The translations under genes and the position numbers were made by a program. A stretch of 64,000 nt of DNA from Rariloculus sp963665575 (GTDB lineage: Bacteria; Pseudomonadota; Gammaproteobacteria; Steroidobacterales; Rariloculaceae): positions 247,517 to 311,516 of the forward strand of contig CAXXDW010000004.1 of NCBI GenBank assembly GCA_963665575.2. Reading direction: 5' to 3'. A model generated the notes under the pieces. That model was given only the letters and a program-made list of their open reading frames with translations. It was not told the origin of the DNA and made no database searches. Positions 36,877-46,419 of the stretch are shown here, piece by piece. Positions within the stretch are counted from its first letter, which is position 1; every line of letters starts with the position of its first letter.

Positions 36877-38703
36877 CTACTGACCGCGCAGGAACAACCG
36901 GTCGAGTTCGGGCAGCGTGATTCTCGTCCAGGTCGGACGGCCGTGATTGCACTGATCGGCGCGCTCGGTCCGTTCCATCTGGCGAAGCAGCGCGTTCATC
37001 TCGGCGACTTCGAGCTTGCGGTTCGCGCGCACGGCCGCGTGGCAGGCCATCGTCGCAAGCGACTCGTTGACCGACGATTCGACGCGCTTCGCGCCCTTGC
37101 CCTCGGCCATGTCGCTGAGAATGTCGCAAACGAGTGCCTCAACATCGCTGCCTTCGAGCAGCGACGGTATCGCGGTCACCCTGAGTTCGTCGCGGCCGCG
37201 CCGCACGATCTCGAAACCGAGGCGCTCGAGGCTCTCGGCGTGCGCCTCCGCCGCGTCCGCTTCGCTCGCCGCAACCCGTAGCGTGTGCGGCACGAGCAGC
37301 GGCAGCGGCTTGAGCCCGGCCTCGGCAAGGTCCTGCTTCATACGCTCGTAGGTAATTCGCTCGTGCGCGGCATGCATGTCGACGATGATCAGGCCGTCGC
37401 TGTTCTCGGCGAGAACGTAGATGCCCGACAGTTGCGCGAGCGCGTAGCCGAGCGGCGGGACATCGCCGTCGCTGTCCTCGACGGCCTGTTCTCGGCGCGC
37501 GGCCGGCGGCGCATGCAGGCGCTCGTAGAGCGACAGGACCTCGCGACCCTTCGCGGCGCCGAGAGCGAGCCCATGCTGTGTGGCTCCGGTCCGGCCGGGC
37601 AGCGCTGTCGTGCGCGTGCTCGTGGACGCCCCCGGTGCCGTGCCGCCCGGACCATGCAGCCGCGCGGCGTCGGTCGGCGGTGTACGGTCGGGCACACTCC
37701 CGGACGTTGCTTCGTTCGCGAGTACGGCTTCGATGGTCCGAAACACGAAGTCGTGCACGAGGCGCGAATCGCGAAAGCGGATCTCGAGTTTCGCCGGATG
37801 GGCGTTGGCGTCCACGCGCCTGGGATCGATGGTCAGGTACAGCGCGCACGCGGGTTGGCGCGCCTGAAACAGTACGTCCTCGTAGCCGAGCCGTATTGCA
37901 TGGCGCAGCAGCTTGTCGCGCACGACGCGTCCGTTGACGAACGTGTACTGCATGTCAGCCTGGCTGCGCGTAAAGCCGGGCCCGGCGAGCCATCCGGACA
38001 GGGCCATGCCCTCGATCTCGCGCTCGAAGTAGCGCGCCTGCGGCATGAACGCCTCGCCGAGCAGCGCGGCGATACGCGCTTCGCGCTCGGCGTGACTGCG
38101 CGCACGGTTGAGCGTCAGTGAGACGCGCTGATTGTGCCGGACGCGAAAGTCCACGCCGCTGCACGCGAGCGCGAGGCCCTTGATGACGGCATCGATGTGG
38201 CCAAGTTCCGTCCTTTCGGTACGCAGGAACTTGCGCCGCGCGGGCGTGTTGAAAAAGAGATCGCGTACCTCGACGGTCGTGCCCCGAGGCTGCGCAGCCG
38301 GACGCGCTTCGTCGAGTTCACCGCCGTTGCCTGCGACACGCCAGCCACGCTCCTCGTCGCGTTGGCGCGAGCTGAGGGTCAGGCGCGACACGGATGCGAT
38401 GCTCGGCAGCGCCTCGCCCCGGAAGCCGAAGCTCGCGATCGCCTCAAGATCGTCGAGACTGTCGATCTTGCTCGTCGCGTGGCGTGCGAGCGCGAGCTTC
38501 AACTCGCCAGGCTCGATGCCGGCGCCGTTGTCCGCAATTCGGATCAGGCGCGCGCCCCCGGACTGGGTTTCGATGTCGATGGCCGTCGAACCTGCATCGA
38601 GCGAATTCTCGACGAGTTCCTTGACCACCGAGGCCGGACGTTCGACGACCTCGCCGGCCGCGATCTGATCGATGAGCTGCGGGGGAAGGAGTTGAATGGC
38701 CAC
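36877..38703 (-). CDS. mutL: DNA mismatch repair protein MutL, endonuclease type
   Basis: 608 residues. The N-terminal GHKL ATPase is clear: LPPQLIDQIAAGEVVERPAS, ENSLDAGSTAIDI, IADNGAGI and FGFRGEALPSIASV. A proline/threonine-rich linker follows near 340-400. The C-terminal dimer domain carries DMHAAHERITYE, a form of the DQHA(x)2E(x)4E metal motif with Met for Gln, plus ACHAAVRA and CNHGRPTW. These motifs mark nicking-type MutL, used where MutH and methyl-directed repair are absent. It lies between the amidase and miaA, as in other Gammaproteobacteria. Confidence 0.96.
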   Translation of the reverse strand: MAIQLLPPQLIDQIAAGEVVERPASVVKELVENSLDAGSTAIDIETQSGGARLIRIADNGAGIEPGELKLALARHATSKIDSLDDLEAIASFGFRGEALPSIASVSRLTLSSRQRDEERGWRVAGNGGELDEARPAAQPRGTTVEVRDLFFNTPARRKFLRTERTELGHIDAVIKGLALACSGVDFRVRHNQRVSLTLNRARSHAEREARIAALLGEAFMPQARYFEREIEGMALSGWLAGPGFTRSQADMQYTFVNGRVVRDKLLRHAIRLGYEDVLFQARQPACALYLTIDPRRVDANAHPAKLEIRFRDSRLVHDFVFRTIEAVLANEATSGSVPDRTPPTDAARLHGPGGTAPGASTSTRTTALPGRTGATQHGLALGAAKGREVLSLYERLHAPPAARREQAVEDSDGDVPPLGYALAQLSGIYVLAENSDGLIIVDMHAAHERITYERMKQDLAEAGLKPLPLLVPHTLRVAASEADAAEAHAESLERLGFEIVRRGRDELRVTAIPSLLEGSDVEALVCDILSDMAEGKGAKRVESSVNESLATMACHAAVRANRKLEVAEMNALLRQMERTERADQCNHGRPTWTRITLPELDRLFLRGQ

Positions 38704-38891
38704 GCGCCCGGATTATAGAGCCGACGACCGGAAATACGCGCGTGGGTACGGTTCCCGGGTATCCGGTCGAGCTCAATCTCGCCGCACCGGCGACTCTCGA
38801 TCGCTTGATACGCACCGGCACGCCCGGCCTGCCGCAAACCTGAGGGGAGGCGTGAACAGATAGTACGCAGCCGTACCCTGATGACGGAAGG

Positions 38892-40325
38892 TCAGCTCGT
38901 CGGAATCGTGAGCACCTGGCCGGCGCGGATCCGGTCGCCGCGAATGCTGTTTGCCCGTCTGAGGCTCGCGAGGCTCACCTCGTAACGCGCGGCGATCTGC
39001 GACAGCGTCTCGCCGCGGGCGATCACGTGGCGCGCCGGCGACGGGGACAGCGGGTTCATCGCGAAGAAGGTGCCGGGCGGCGGGTTGCTGCGGAAATAGC
39101 CGACGACCCCGTCGCGCAGCGCCCGCGCGAGCTTGGCCTGGTGACTTGAGGCACGCAGCACCGATTCCTCGCCGGGGTTGGAAATGTAGCCCGTTTCGAT
39201 CAGGAGCGACGGGATGTCGGGCGAGGTCAGCACGATGAACGGCGCTTGCTGAACCGTCGTCTTGCGGATCCGCGTGACCGCGCCGAGTTCGCCGATGATG
39301 TGCTCGCCGGCGGTCATGCTCGCGCTGATCGCGGCACTTTGCGACAGGTCGAGCAGAACCTTTGCGAGCACGGCGTCCTTGTCGGACAGGGAAACGCCGC
39401 CGATCAGGTCCGACGCGTTCTCGCGCTCGGCGAGGCGCCGCGCGGCCTCATCCGAGGCGCGCTTTGTCGACAGCGCATAGACGGTCGCGCCGCGCGCACG
39501 GGAATTTCGTGCCGCATCGGCATGCACGGAAATGAAAAAGTCCGCCTCCGCCCGGTGGGCGATGGCCATGCGCTCGCGATGCGCCACGTAGAAGTCCTCA
39601 TCGCGGATGAGCAGCGAGCGCATGCCGGGCACGCTGTCGATCTCGCGGGCGAGCAGATCGGAGATCGACAGAACGATGTCCTTCTCGCGCGCACCCTTCG
39701 GGCCGATGGCGCCCGGATCCTTGCCGCCGTGACCCGCATCGATGGCGACAACCAGGTCGCGGCCCTGGCCCGATGCGCGCTCAGGCGCGCGCATGACGAT
39801 CTCCGGCGCCGGCGCTGCGGGCTCGGCTCGAGGAGGCTCGGCCTCAGGAGGCCCGGCCTGAGGAGGCTCGGCTCGAGATGGCTCCGCTTCGGCAACAGGC
39901 GCGCGAGCCTGCTCCGCGGGCGCCACGTTTTCCGACGCCTTCAGGTCAACCACGATGCGATGACCGAACCTCGCTTCCGGACCGAGAACGAAACTCGTCG
40001 GCGTGACGTTCGCCTTGACATCCAGCACCACGCGCAACACGTCTCCGGGCTGATTCCCGATGCGCACGCGCGACAGGAAGCCTCTGGCTTCGGGGAGTGG
40101 CAATCCCTCGGGCGTTGACATTCCCGGCAGATCGACGACGACCCGGGAAGGATTGGAAAGCATGAACATGCGGTGCCCGGCAGGCTCGGAGAGGTCGAAC
40201 ACGACGCGTGTCGATATCGGCCCCGAAGAGGCACGCACACCTCGAATTTCGGCTGCATCGGCCAACGCGAGCGGCGCAGCGATGCCGATCGTCAACGCCA
40301 GCCGCGGCCAGATTTTCGGTAGCAC
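38892..40325 (-). CDS. amiB: N-acetylmuramoyl-L-alanine amidase with AMIN and LysM domains
   Basis: 477 residues. A signal peptide (ALTIGIAAPLALADA) leads to an AMIN domain (~25-125, IRGVRASSGPISTRVVFDLS) that targets the division site. An Ala/Glu/Pro-rich linker follows. The Amidase_3 domain starts near residue 195 with VVAIDAGHGGKDPGAIG, with zinc-site residues H in DAGHGG, E in the LIETGYISN region, and H in FFISVHADAA. A C-terminal LysM domain (HVIARGETLSQIAARYEVS) binds peptidoglycan. The enzyme cleaves septal peptide-glycan links during cell separation. The symbol follows its place between mutL and tsaE. Confidence 0.94.
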   Translation of the reverse strand: MLPKIWPRLALTIGIAAPLALADAAEIRGVRASSGPISTRVVFDLSEPAGHRMFMLSNPSRVVVDLPGMSTPEGLPLPEARGFLSRVRIGNQPGDVLRVVLDVKANVTPTSFVLGPEARFGHRIVVDLKASENVAPAEQARAPVAEAEPSRAEPPQAGPPEAEPPRAEPAAPAPEIVMRAPERASGQGRDLVVAIDAGHGGKDPGAIGPKGAREKDIVLSISDLLAREIDSVPGMRSLLIRDEDFYVAHRERMAIAHRAEADFFISVHADAARNSRARGATVYALSTKRASDEAARRLAERENASDLIGGVSLSDKDAVLAKVLLDLSQSAAISASMTAGEHIIGELGAVTRIRKTTVQQAPFIVLTSPDIPSLLIETGYISNPGEESVLRASSHQAKLARALRDGVVGYFRSNPPPGTFFAMNPLSPSPARHVIARGETLSQIAARYEVSLASLRRANSIRGDRIRAGQVLTIPTS

Positions 40326-40409
40326 CGAACAGGCTCCCGTTCGTTCCTAGGCCCTATCTACCAAGTTCGATACAGGATTGCAACCGTTTTTCAATTTAAA
40401 ATTATGGCA

Positions 40410-40916
40410 TTAGCTTGGGTATCTCGAATCGATATGATGTATTGACTCAAGCGCGGACTGCCCTGAATCGGAGACGGCGGCGATCACCAGGCGGCGCGAG
40501 GACGCGCCCGTGATTTCGAAATCGACCATGAGATCGCAGTGCGCGAGCAAGCGGCCGGCACGTTCCGGCCACTCGGCCAGCAACCACAGATCGGGTCGGT
40601 CGAGCCAGTCCCTGACACCGAGGTTCTCAAGTTCGTCACCGCTTGCCAGGCGGTAAAGGTCAAGGTGCACCAGCACGAGTTCGCCGAGCGGATATTCCTC
40701 CAGCAGCGTATAGGTCGGCGACGGCACGCGTCCTGAATGGCCGAGCCCGCGCAGCATCGCGCGCACCCAACTCGTCTTGCCGCTGCCAAGCTCGCCGCGC
40801 AGGCCGATGATGAGCGGCGAATGGCCGTCGCGGTGCCAGCAACGCGCAACCTCCCCCGCGGCCTCGACAAGCCCGGGCTCCGACGGCAGCGACAGGACTA
40901 GACTGGATTCGCCCAT
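40410..40916 (-). CDS. tsaE: tRNA t6A biosynthesis ATPase TsaE
   Basis: 168 residues from ATG 40916. P-loop GELGSGKTSWVRAML is followed by GRVPSPTYTLLEEY, HLDLYRL and WPERAG, the defining TsaE blocks. With TsaB and TsaD it supports threonylcarbamoyl transfer to A37 of ANN-decoding tRNAs. The start overlaps the end of nnr by 19 bases. The frame runs on upstream, but that part is antisense-like nnr sequence and not TsaE. Confidence 0.95.
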   Translation of the reverse strand: MGESSLVLSLPSEPGLVEAAGEVARCWHRDGHSPLIIGLRGELGSGKTSWVRAMLRGLGHSGRVPSPTYTLLEEYPLGELVLVHLDLYRLASGDELENLGVRDWLDRPDLWLLAEWPERAGRLLAHCDLMVDFEITGASSRRLVIAAVSDSGQSALESIHHIDSRYPS

Positions 40917-42487
40917 CGACGGATGAACGGCAGCATGTCCGTGGCAATCATGCCGCGCTCGCCGTCGGCCGCTGCGTCGTCGCCGGCCAGAGCGTGCAGC
41001 AGCACGCCGGCGCGCGCGGCGAGCGGCGGTTGCACCGAACGTGCGAGCAGTGCGCCGACGATGCCGGCCAGCACGTCGCCCGTGCCTGCCGTCGCCATCC
41101 CGGGGTTGCCCCGGTCGCAGACATGGACCGTTGCAGGACTGTCGGCCGAGCCCGGCGCGGCAGTCAGACTGCAGGCGCCCTTGAGCACCGCTGTCGCGCC
41201 GAACCGTGCGGCGAGTTCGGACGCGCAGTTCAGCCTGTCCGCCTGCACGGCACCGGCGCTCAGCCCGAGCAAGCGTGCGGCCTCGCCCGGGTGCGGCGTG
41301 AGAACCCAGTCGGCGCGTCGGCAGGGCCGCTCGGCCAGGATGTTCAGGCCATCCGCATCGACGACGAGCGGCATGGCCGCGTCGACAAGCACGCTCCACA
41401 ACGACCGCCCCCACGCCCCTCGCCCGAGACCCGGCCCGACGACCGCCGCGTCAGCGAGACCGATCAGCGGTTCGAGATCGTCAGGCTCCGCGATCGCATG
41501 GCAAATGATTTCCGGGCGTCCGGCCATCACGCTCGGGATGCAGTCGGCATGTGTACCGACGTAGACGAGCCCCGCGCCGGCGCGAAACGCGGCTTCAGCC
41601 GCAAGCCGGATGGCGCCCGCCATGCCCGGCGACCCGCCGACGAGCAACAGCCGGCCGTTGTCTCCCTTGTGAGCGGCGCGCGGCCGGGGCGGAAAAGCGG
41701 CGCGCAGGTCGCCATCTGTCGACCTGCGAAACGCCGGTTCGAGCCCGCGACCGGCCGCAGAGACGCCGAGAGCCGAAAACGTGAGTTCACCTCGACAATC
41801 GGGCGCGCTGCCGAGAAACAGACCCTGTTTCAGCCCCACGAACGTGACCGTCGCGTCGGCGTGTACCGCAGCGCCATGCGGCATGCCGGTATCCGCATCC
41901 AGACCGCTTGGAATGTCGAGTGCGAGCACAGGTATGCCGCTCGAATTGATGGCGCGCACGGCTTCGGCATACGCGCCCGTCACGGGCCGGTCGACGCCCG
42001 TGCCGAGCAAGGCGTCGACGATAACGTCCGGTGCGAAGTCGTCGCCGGCGACCGCGCCGCTGCCCTCCTCGATCGCAACGCCGGCAGCGCGGCAGTCCCT
42101 CAAGGCCGTGGCGGCATCGCTTCCGAGCCGCCCGGTCGGACCGACCGCAAGGACACCTACAGCCAGGCCCCGGCTTCGACACAGCCTCGCCACGACATAG
42201 CCATCACCGGCATTGTTGCCGGCCCCGCAGCAGACAAGCACGTTTCTCGCGGCCGGCCAGCGCCGCGTCAGCGCGGACAGTGCGGCGTCGCCTGCGCGAC
42301 ACATCAGCGTGTATCCGGGCGTGCCCTCGTCCTCGATCGCGATGCGGTCCAGTTCGCGCACCTGCGCGGCACTGTAGACCTCTGCCGGCAGATCGTGGGG
42401 CCTGGCAACCCGTGGCGAAAGCCCTGCTGCATTCGACCGGCGATGCACTCCGCCTGACTGCGTTGCTCGTCGCTCAAAAATGCCCAA
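40898..42487 (-). CDS. nnr: bifunctional NAD(P)H-hydrate epimerase/dehydratase
   Basis: 529 residues in two domains. The N-terminal YjeF_N epimerase (about 35-235) has VLVCCGAGNNAGDGYVVARL and VDALLGTGVDRPVTG. The C-terminal carbohydrate-kinase-like dehydratase has LLLVGGSPGMAGAIRLAAEA, VDADGLNIL, VLTPHPGEAARLLG and the GNPGMATAGTGDVLAG signature. Together they repair damaged NADHX and NADPHX. The start is TTG 42487 with AGGAG eight bases upstream; no in-frame ATG precedes the conserved region. It overlaps tsaE and is divergent from queG. Confidence 0.94.
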   Translation of the reverse strand: MGIFERRATQSGGVHRRSNAAGLSPRVARPHDLPAEVYSAAQVRELDRIAIEDEGTPGYTLMCRAGDAALSALTRRWPAARNVLVCCGAGNNAGDGYVVARLCRSRGLAVGVLAVGPTGRLGSDAATALRDCRAAGVAIEEGSGAVAGDDFAPDVIVDALLGTGVDRPVTGAYAEAVRAINSSGIPVLALDIPSGLDADTGMPHGAAVHADATVTFVGLKQGLFLGSAPDCRGELTFSALGVSAAGRGLEPAFRRSTDGDLRAAFPPRPRAAHKGDNGRLLLVGGSPGMAGAIRLAAEAAFRAGAGLVYVGTHADCIPSVMAGRPEIICHAIAEPDDLEPLIGLADAAVVGPGLGRGAWGRSLWSVLVDAAMPLVVDADGLNILAERPCRRADWVLTPHPGEAARLLGLSAGAVQADRLNCASELAARFGATAVLKGACSLTAAPGSADSPATVHVCDRGNPGMATAGTGDVLAGIVGALLARSVQPPLAARAGVLLHALAGDDAAADGERGMIATDMLPFIRRWANPV

Positions 42488-42627
42488 TATTCTCGCTCCT
42501 GGTGCCTTGTCAGGCGGGCGCCTCGCCGGTCTCGGTACGACGCAGGGCTTTCGCCACGGACTGCCGGGTTCAATCGCGGCGATTATACTTGGCAGCCCAC
42601 CCGCATCCCGCGCGTGCGCTGAAGCTC

Positions 42628-43695
42628 ATGACTGCACCGGCAACAACACACTGGCACGACCTTGCCGAGGAGATCAGGCAGCTCGCTGAGACGCTCGGTT
42701 TCGACAGGATCGCGATTGCAGGGATCGATCTTGCGACGGACGAGGCCCACCTGGAGCGCTGGCTCGCCCTCAAGCGCCACGGCGAGATGCACTACATGGC
42801 GCGCCACGGGCGCAAGCGCTCGCGTCCCGCCGAACTCGTGCCGGGGACCGTGCGCATCATTTCCGCACGCATGAACTATTGGCCCGGCGACTCGGCCGAC
42901 GCCGAAGCCACGCTCGAGGACGGGCGGCGGGGCTACATTTCGCGCTACGCGCTCGGCCGCGACTATCACAAGGTCTTAAGGCGCCGCCTGCGCAAGCTCG
43001 CCAGCCAGATCGAGGACCTCGCAGGCCCGATGGGCTATCGCGTCTTCGTCGACAGCGGGCCGGTGCTCGAGAAGGCGCTCGCGCGCAACGCCGGCCTCGG
43101 CTGGATCGGCAAGCACACGAACCTCATCGATCGCGACGCAGGTTCGTGGTTCTTTCTCGGCGAGCTCTTTACCGACCTGCCGCTGCCCGCGGACCGTCCG
43201 GTCACGGAGCATTGCGGCTCCTGCACGGCGTGCCTGGATATCTGTCCGACTGGCGCGATCGTTGCACCCTACGAGGTCGACGCACGGCGTTGCATCTCGT
43301 ATCTGACCATCGAACTGAAGGAATCGATCCCGGTTCAGTTCAGGGCGGCGATCGGCAACCGCATCTTCGGCTGCGACGACTGCCAGCTCGTGTGCCCCTG
43401 GAACCGGTATGCGAAACCGACCGCAGAAGACGACTTCGCGCCGCGCCATGGGCTCGACGCCGCTGAACTCGTTGAGCTCTTCGGCTGGTCCGAGAGCGAG
43501 TGGTCGGCGCGAACCGAAGGCAGCGCGTTGCGCCGACCGGGCTATCTGGGCTGGCTGCGCAACGTGGCCGTTGCGCTCGGCAACGCACCGACGAGCCCCG
43601 ACGTGGTCGCCTGCCTGCGGAACCGCGCCAATCACGACTCGGCGCTCGTTCGCGAGCATGTCGGCTGGGCGCTCGCCCGGCACGGAGCCCAATAG
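42628..43695 (+). CDS. queG: epoxyqueuosine reductase QueG
   Basis: 355 residues from ATG 42628. QueG reduces epoxyqueuosine in tRNA to queuosine using cobalamin and two 4Fe-4S clusters. Cluster motifs are CGSCTACLDICPTGAI and CDDCQLVCPWNR. The catalytic region has SRYALGRDYHKVLR and AGLGWIGKHTNLI. A HEAT-like C-terminus follows (RNVAVALGNAPTSPD...). The open frame extends left to 42031 but only overlaps antisense nnr. It is divergent from nnr with 140 bases between, and 12 bases from the next gene. Confidence 0.95.
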   Translation: MTAPATTHWHDLAEEIRQLAETLGFDRIAIAGIDLATDEAHLERWLALKRHGEMHYMARHGRKRSRPAELVPGTVRIISARMNYWPGDSADAEATLEDGRRGYISRYALGRDYHKVLRRRLRKLASQIEDLAGPMGYRVFVDSGPVLEKALARNAGLGWIGKHTNLIDRDAGSWFFLGELFTDLPLPADRPVTEHCGSCTACLDICPTGAIVAPYEVDARRCISYLTIELKESIPVQFRAAIGNRIFGCDDCQLVCPWNRYAKPTAEDDFAPRHGLDAAELVELFGWSESEWSARTEGSALRRPGYLGWLRNVAVALGNAPTSPDVVACLRNRANHDSALVREHVGWALARHGAQ

Positions 43696-43707
43696 AGGAG
43701 GCTGGCC

Positions 43708-44574
43708 ATGTTCAAGGCGCGATCGCATCCCTGTCTCGTACCGTTTGACGGATCCTTCACAATTGCAGACGCACCGACGCGCGCGAGCGAAGAGCAGCTT
43801 GCCGAAGCGGAGTCGCAAGACGATCTCCCGACACTGAAGCGGAGCATCGGACGCTGGCAGCAGCGACTTCACGCCGACGGCCGATACGCACTGTTGCTCG
43901 TCTTCCAGGCCATGGACGCCGCGGGCAAGGACGGCACCATTCGTCACGTGCTGACGGGCGTAAACCCGATGGGCATTCGGGTTACTTCGTTCGATCGGCC
44001 TTCCAGAACCGAGCTCGCCCACGACTTTCTCTGGCGGACGGTCGCGCATCTGCCGCAGGCGGGCGAGATCGGCGTATTCAATCGCAGTCACTACGAGGAA
44101 GTGCTCGCCGTTCGCGCGCGCCCCGGGCTCCTGGAGCAGCGCAGGCTGCCGCCTGTCACCAAGGACATCTGGGAGGCGCGCTTTCGCAGTATCGTGACTC
44201 ACGAGCGCCATCTCGCCGAGTCAGGCACCGTCGTGCTCAAGTTCTGGCTCAATATCTCCAAGGATGAGCAGCGCAGGCGGTTTCTCCGCCGCATCAGACG
44301 GCCTGACAAGCGCTGGAAGTTTCGCGCTGCCGACATCTCCGACCGCATTCTCTGGGACAACTACATGGTTGCGTACGAAGAGTGCCTGAACGCGACATCG
44401 CGCGAATGCGCGCCGTGGTACGCGATCCCGGCCGATGACAAGCGCTACATGCGCTGGCAGGTCGCGTGGCTCATCGCCGACGCCATCCGCCAGGTCGATG
44501 TGGATTTCCCGCCCGTCACTCCCGAAATGGAGCAGGAACTCGTGGATGCCAAGGCGAAGCTCGACGCGGAATGA
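43708..44574 (+). CDS. ppk2: polyphosphate kinase 2 family protein
   Basis: 288 residues. PPK2 enzymes transfer phosphate between polyphosphate and nucleotides. The Walker A motif is VFQAMDAAGKDGTIRHVL, followed by GIRVTSFDRPS, FLWRTVAHLP, FNRSHYEEVL and a lid region with KRWKFRAADISDR. The length and single domain fit the one-domain subgroup that phosphorylates nucleoside mono- or diphosphates; which one cannot be read here. It starts 12 bases after queG with AGGAGG upstream (43696-43701), so the two are likely co-transcribed. Confidence 0.92.
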   Translation: MFKARSHPCLVPFDGSFTIADAPTRASEEQLAEAESQDDLPTLKRSIGRWQQRLHADGRYALLLVFQAMDAAGKDGTIRHVLTGVNPMGIRVTSFDRPSRTELAHDFLWRTVAHLPQAGEIGVFNRSHYEEVLAVRARPGLLEQRRLPPVTKDIWEARFRSIVTHERHLAESGTVVLKFWLNISKDEQRRRFLRRIRRPDKRWKFRAADISDRILWDNYMVAYEECLNATSRECAPWYAIPADDKRYMRWQVAWLIADAIRQVDVDFPPVTPEMEQELVDAKAKLDAE

Positions 44575-44611
44575 CCCGAACCGATGCAAAGCGCCTGACA
44601 GACTCGCGTGA

Positions 44612-44626
44612 GCCGCGCAACGCGGC
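44612..44626. terminator. hairpin between convergent ppk2 and panC
   Basis: GCCGCG and CGCGGC form a perfect six-base stem around CAA, in the 58-base gap between two convergent gene ends. Only a short T-rich stretch (GTCGTTT) follows, so it is a weak candidate for a two-way terminator. Confidence 0.35.
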
Positions 44627-44632
44627 GGTCGT

Positions 44633-45568
44633 TTACGGCTTTGCAGTCGCGTGGCGGTTGGCAGCGTCCGTCGTGCGCAGACCCAGGTTGTCGATGAGCC
44701 TCGCATTGCCCAGCCTTGCCGCGGCGAGCACGATGAGTTCGTCGGGCGGCTGGCGGCCGTTCGGCTTCGCAAGGTCGGCAGCGCATCTGACCTCGACGTA
44801 GTCCGGCACGAAACCCGCGGCGCGTAACTCGTCAGCGGCCGCCTGCTGCAGCGCGCCGTAGTTCCCGTCTCCATCGCATATCGCGACCGCGACCTTTTCA
44901 AGCGCGGCGTAGAGCAGCGGCGCCCGGAGGCGCTCGTCGTCCGTCAGGTAGCGGTTGCGCGAGCTGATCGCGAGCCCGTCAGTGTCGCGCATCGTCGGCC
45001 CCGAAACCACGCGAACGCCGATGCCGAGGTCCGCGACCATGCGTTTGACGATGATGAGCTGCTGGTAGTCCTTGAGGCCGAGCACGAGGACGTCGGGGGT
45101 CACGATGTTGAGCAGCCGGCACACGACCGATGCCACACCATCAAAGTGGCCAGGCCGGCTCGCTCCGCAGAGTTCGCGGCTCAGCGCGGGCATCGACACG
45201 CGCACGGCGTCGCCGGCGCCGAACGGGTAGATTTCGCCGTCGTCGGGCACGAACACCGCGTCGACCGTACCTGCCGCGGCGAGTAGCTCGAGGTCCGCAT
45301 CGAGCGTACGCGGATACGACTCGAAATCTTCGCCTGCGCCGAACTGGGTGGGGTTGACGAAGATCGTCGCGACGACCCGATCCGCCTCGGCGCGAGCCAG
45401 CCGTGCAAGACTCAGGTGCCCTTCGTGCAGATTGCCCATCGTCGGCACGAGCGAGACGCCTTGCTGCGACGCGCGCCAGTCCCTGACGAACTCGCGCATG
45501 CGATCGGCCGTATGCAATACGACTGGTTTCGGCACGAAAGCACCCGGCACAATCTTCCTCGCCCGCAT
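44633..45568 (-). CDS. panC: pantothenate synthetase
   Basis: 311 residues from ATG 45568. PanC joins pantoate and beta-alanine with ATP. The HIGH-type region is LVPTMGNLHEGHLSL, and FVNPTQFGAGEDFESYPR, GLKDYQQLIIVKRMV, and LAISSRNRYL are family signatures. The C-terminal domain has the usual YVEVR region. It starts four bases after the panB stop, so the pan genes are one operon. The C-terminus is somewhat longer than in E. coli. Confidence 0.95.
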   Translation of the reverse strand: MRARKIVPGAFVPKPVVLHTADRMREFVRDWRASQQGVSLVPTMGNLHEGHLSLARLARAEADRVVATIFVNPTQFGAGEDFESYPRTLDADLELLAAAGTVDAVFVPDDGEIYPFGAGDAVRVSMPALSRELCGASRPGHFDGVASVVCRLLNIVTPDVLVLGLKDYQQLIIVKRMVADLGIGVRVVSGPTMRDTDGLAISSRNRYLTDDERLRAPLLYAALEKVAVAICDGDGNYGALQQAAADELRAAGFVPDYVEVRCAADLAKPNGRQPPDELIVLAAARLGNARLIDNLGLRTTDAANRHATAKP

Positions 45569-45572
45569 TGTA

Positions 45573-46403
45573 TCAGGCGAAGCAGTGCTCCTCGGCGGGG
45601 TACTCGCGCTCCTTGACGGCGCGTACGTAGTTCTCGATCGCATCGAGCGGCGAGTCCTGCCCGGTCATGAAATCGCGAACGAAGCGCGGCGTCCTGCCGC
45701 GGGTGATACCGAGAACGTCGTAGAGCACGAGGATCTGACCGTCCACCTCAGGGCCCGCCCCGATCCCGATCACGGGCACCTCGACTGCGTCGCTGATCAG
45801 CCGTCCGATCCTGTTGGGGACACACTCGAGCAACACGATGTCGGCGCCGGCCTCCTCCAGCGCCCTGGCATCCTCGACCATGCGCCGTTCGGAGTCGGCT
45901 CCGCGGCCCTGGACCCTGAATCCGCCGATCTTGTGCACGGACTGCGGCTTGAGCCCCAGGTGCGCGCAGACCGGGATATCGTGCAGCGCGAGATACGAGA
46001 CGACCTCGACCTGCCCCTGCCCGCCCTCGAGCTTGACCATCATCGCACCGCCCTCCTGCATGAGCCGCACGGCATTCTCGAGCGCCTGATGCGGCGTCGT
46101 GTAGCTCATGAACGGCATGTCGGCGATGAGGAAGGCGCGCACGATCCCGGTCGCGACGCAGCGCGCGTGATAGATGACGTCGTCCACGGTGACCGGCACG
46201 GTCGTGTCATGGCCCTGGATGACCATCCCGAGCGAATCGCCGACGAGCACGATGTCCGACCCCGCGACATCGACGAGCTGCGCGAAACTCGAATCGTAGG
46301 CCGTAAGACAGGCGATCGGCTCGCCGCGCTCCTTCATCTCGCGTAGCGTCGCGACATTGACGGGCGGCGAATCCATGCCGCGCTGCTGCAGTTGCTTGTA
46401 CAT
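45573..46403 (-). CDS. panB: 3-methyl-2-oxobutanoate hydroxymethyltransferase
   Basis: 276 residues. PanB adds a hydroxymethyl group from methylene-tetrahydrofolate to ketoisovalerate. CLTAYDSSFAQLVDVAGSDI is the opening motif, then VLVGDSLGMVIQGHDTTVPV with the metal-binding Asp residues, GGAMMVKLEGG, and PVIGIGAGPEVDGQILV near the end. It lies 16 bases downstream of the deoxynucleoside kinase gene and four before panC. Confidence 0.96.
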   Translation of the reverse strand: MYKQLQQRGMDSPPVNVATLREMKERGEPIACLTAYDSSFAQLVDVAGSDIVLVGDSLGMVIQGHDTTVPVTVDDVIYHARCVATGIVRAFLIADMPFMSYTTPHQALENAVRLMQEGGAMMVKLEGGQGQVEVVSYLALHDIPVCAHLGLKPQSVHKIGGFRVQGRGADSERRMVEDARALEEAGADIVLLECVPNRIGRLISDAVEVPVIGIGAGPEVDGQILVLYDVLGITRGRTPRFVRDFMTGQDSPLDAIENYVRAVKEREYPAEEHCFA

Positions 46404-46419
46404 GAGTTCAGGGTCCGGG

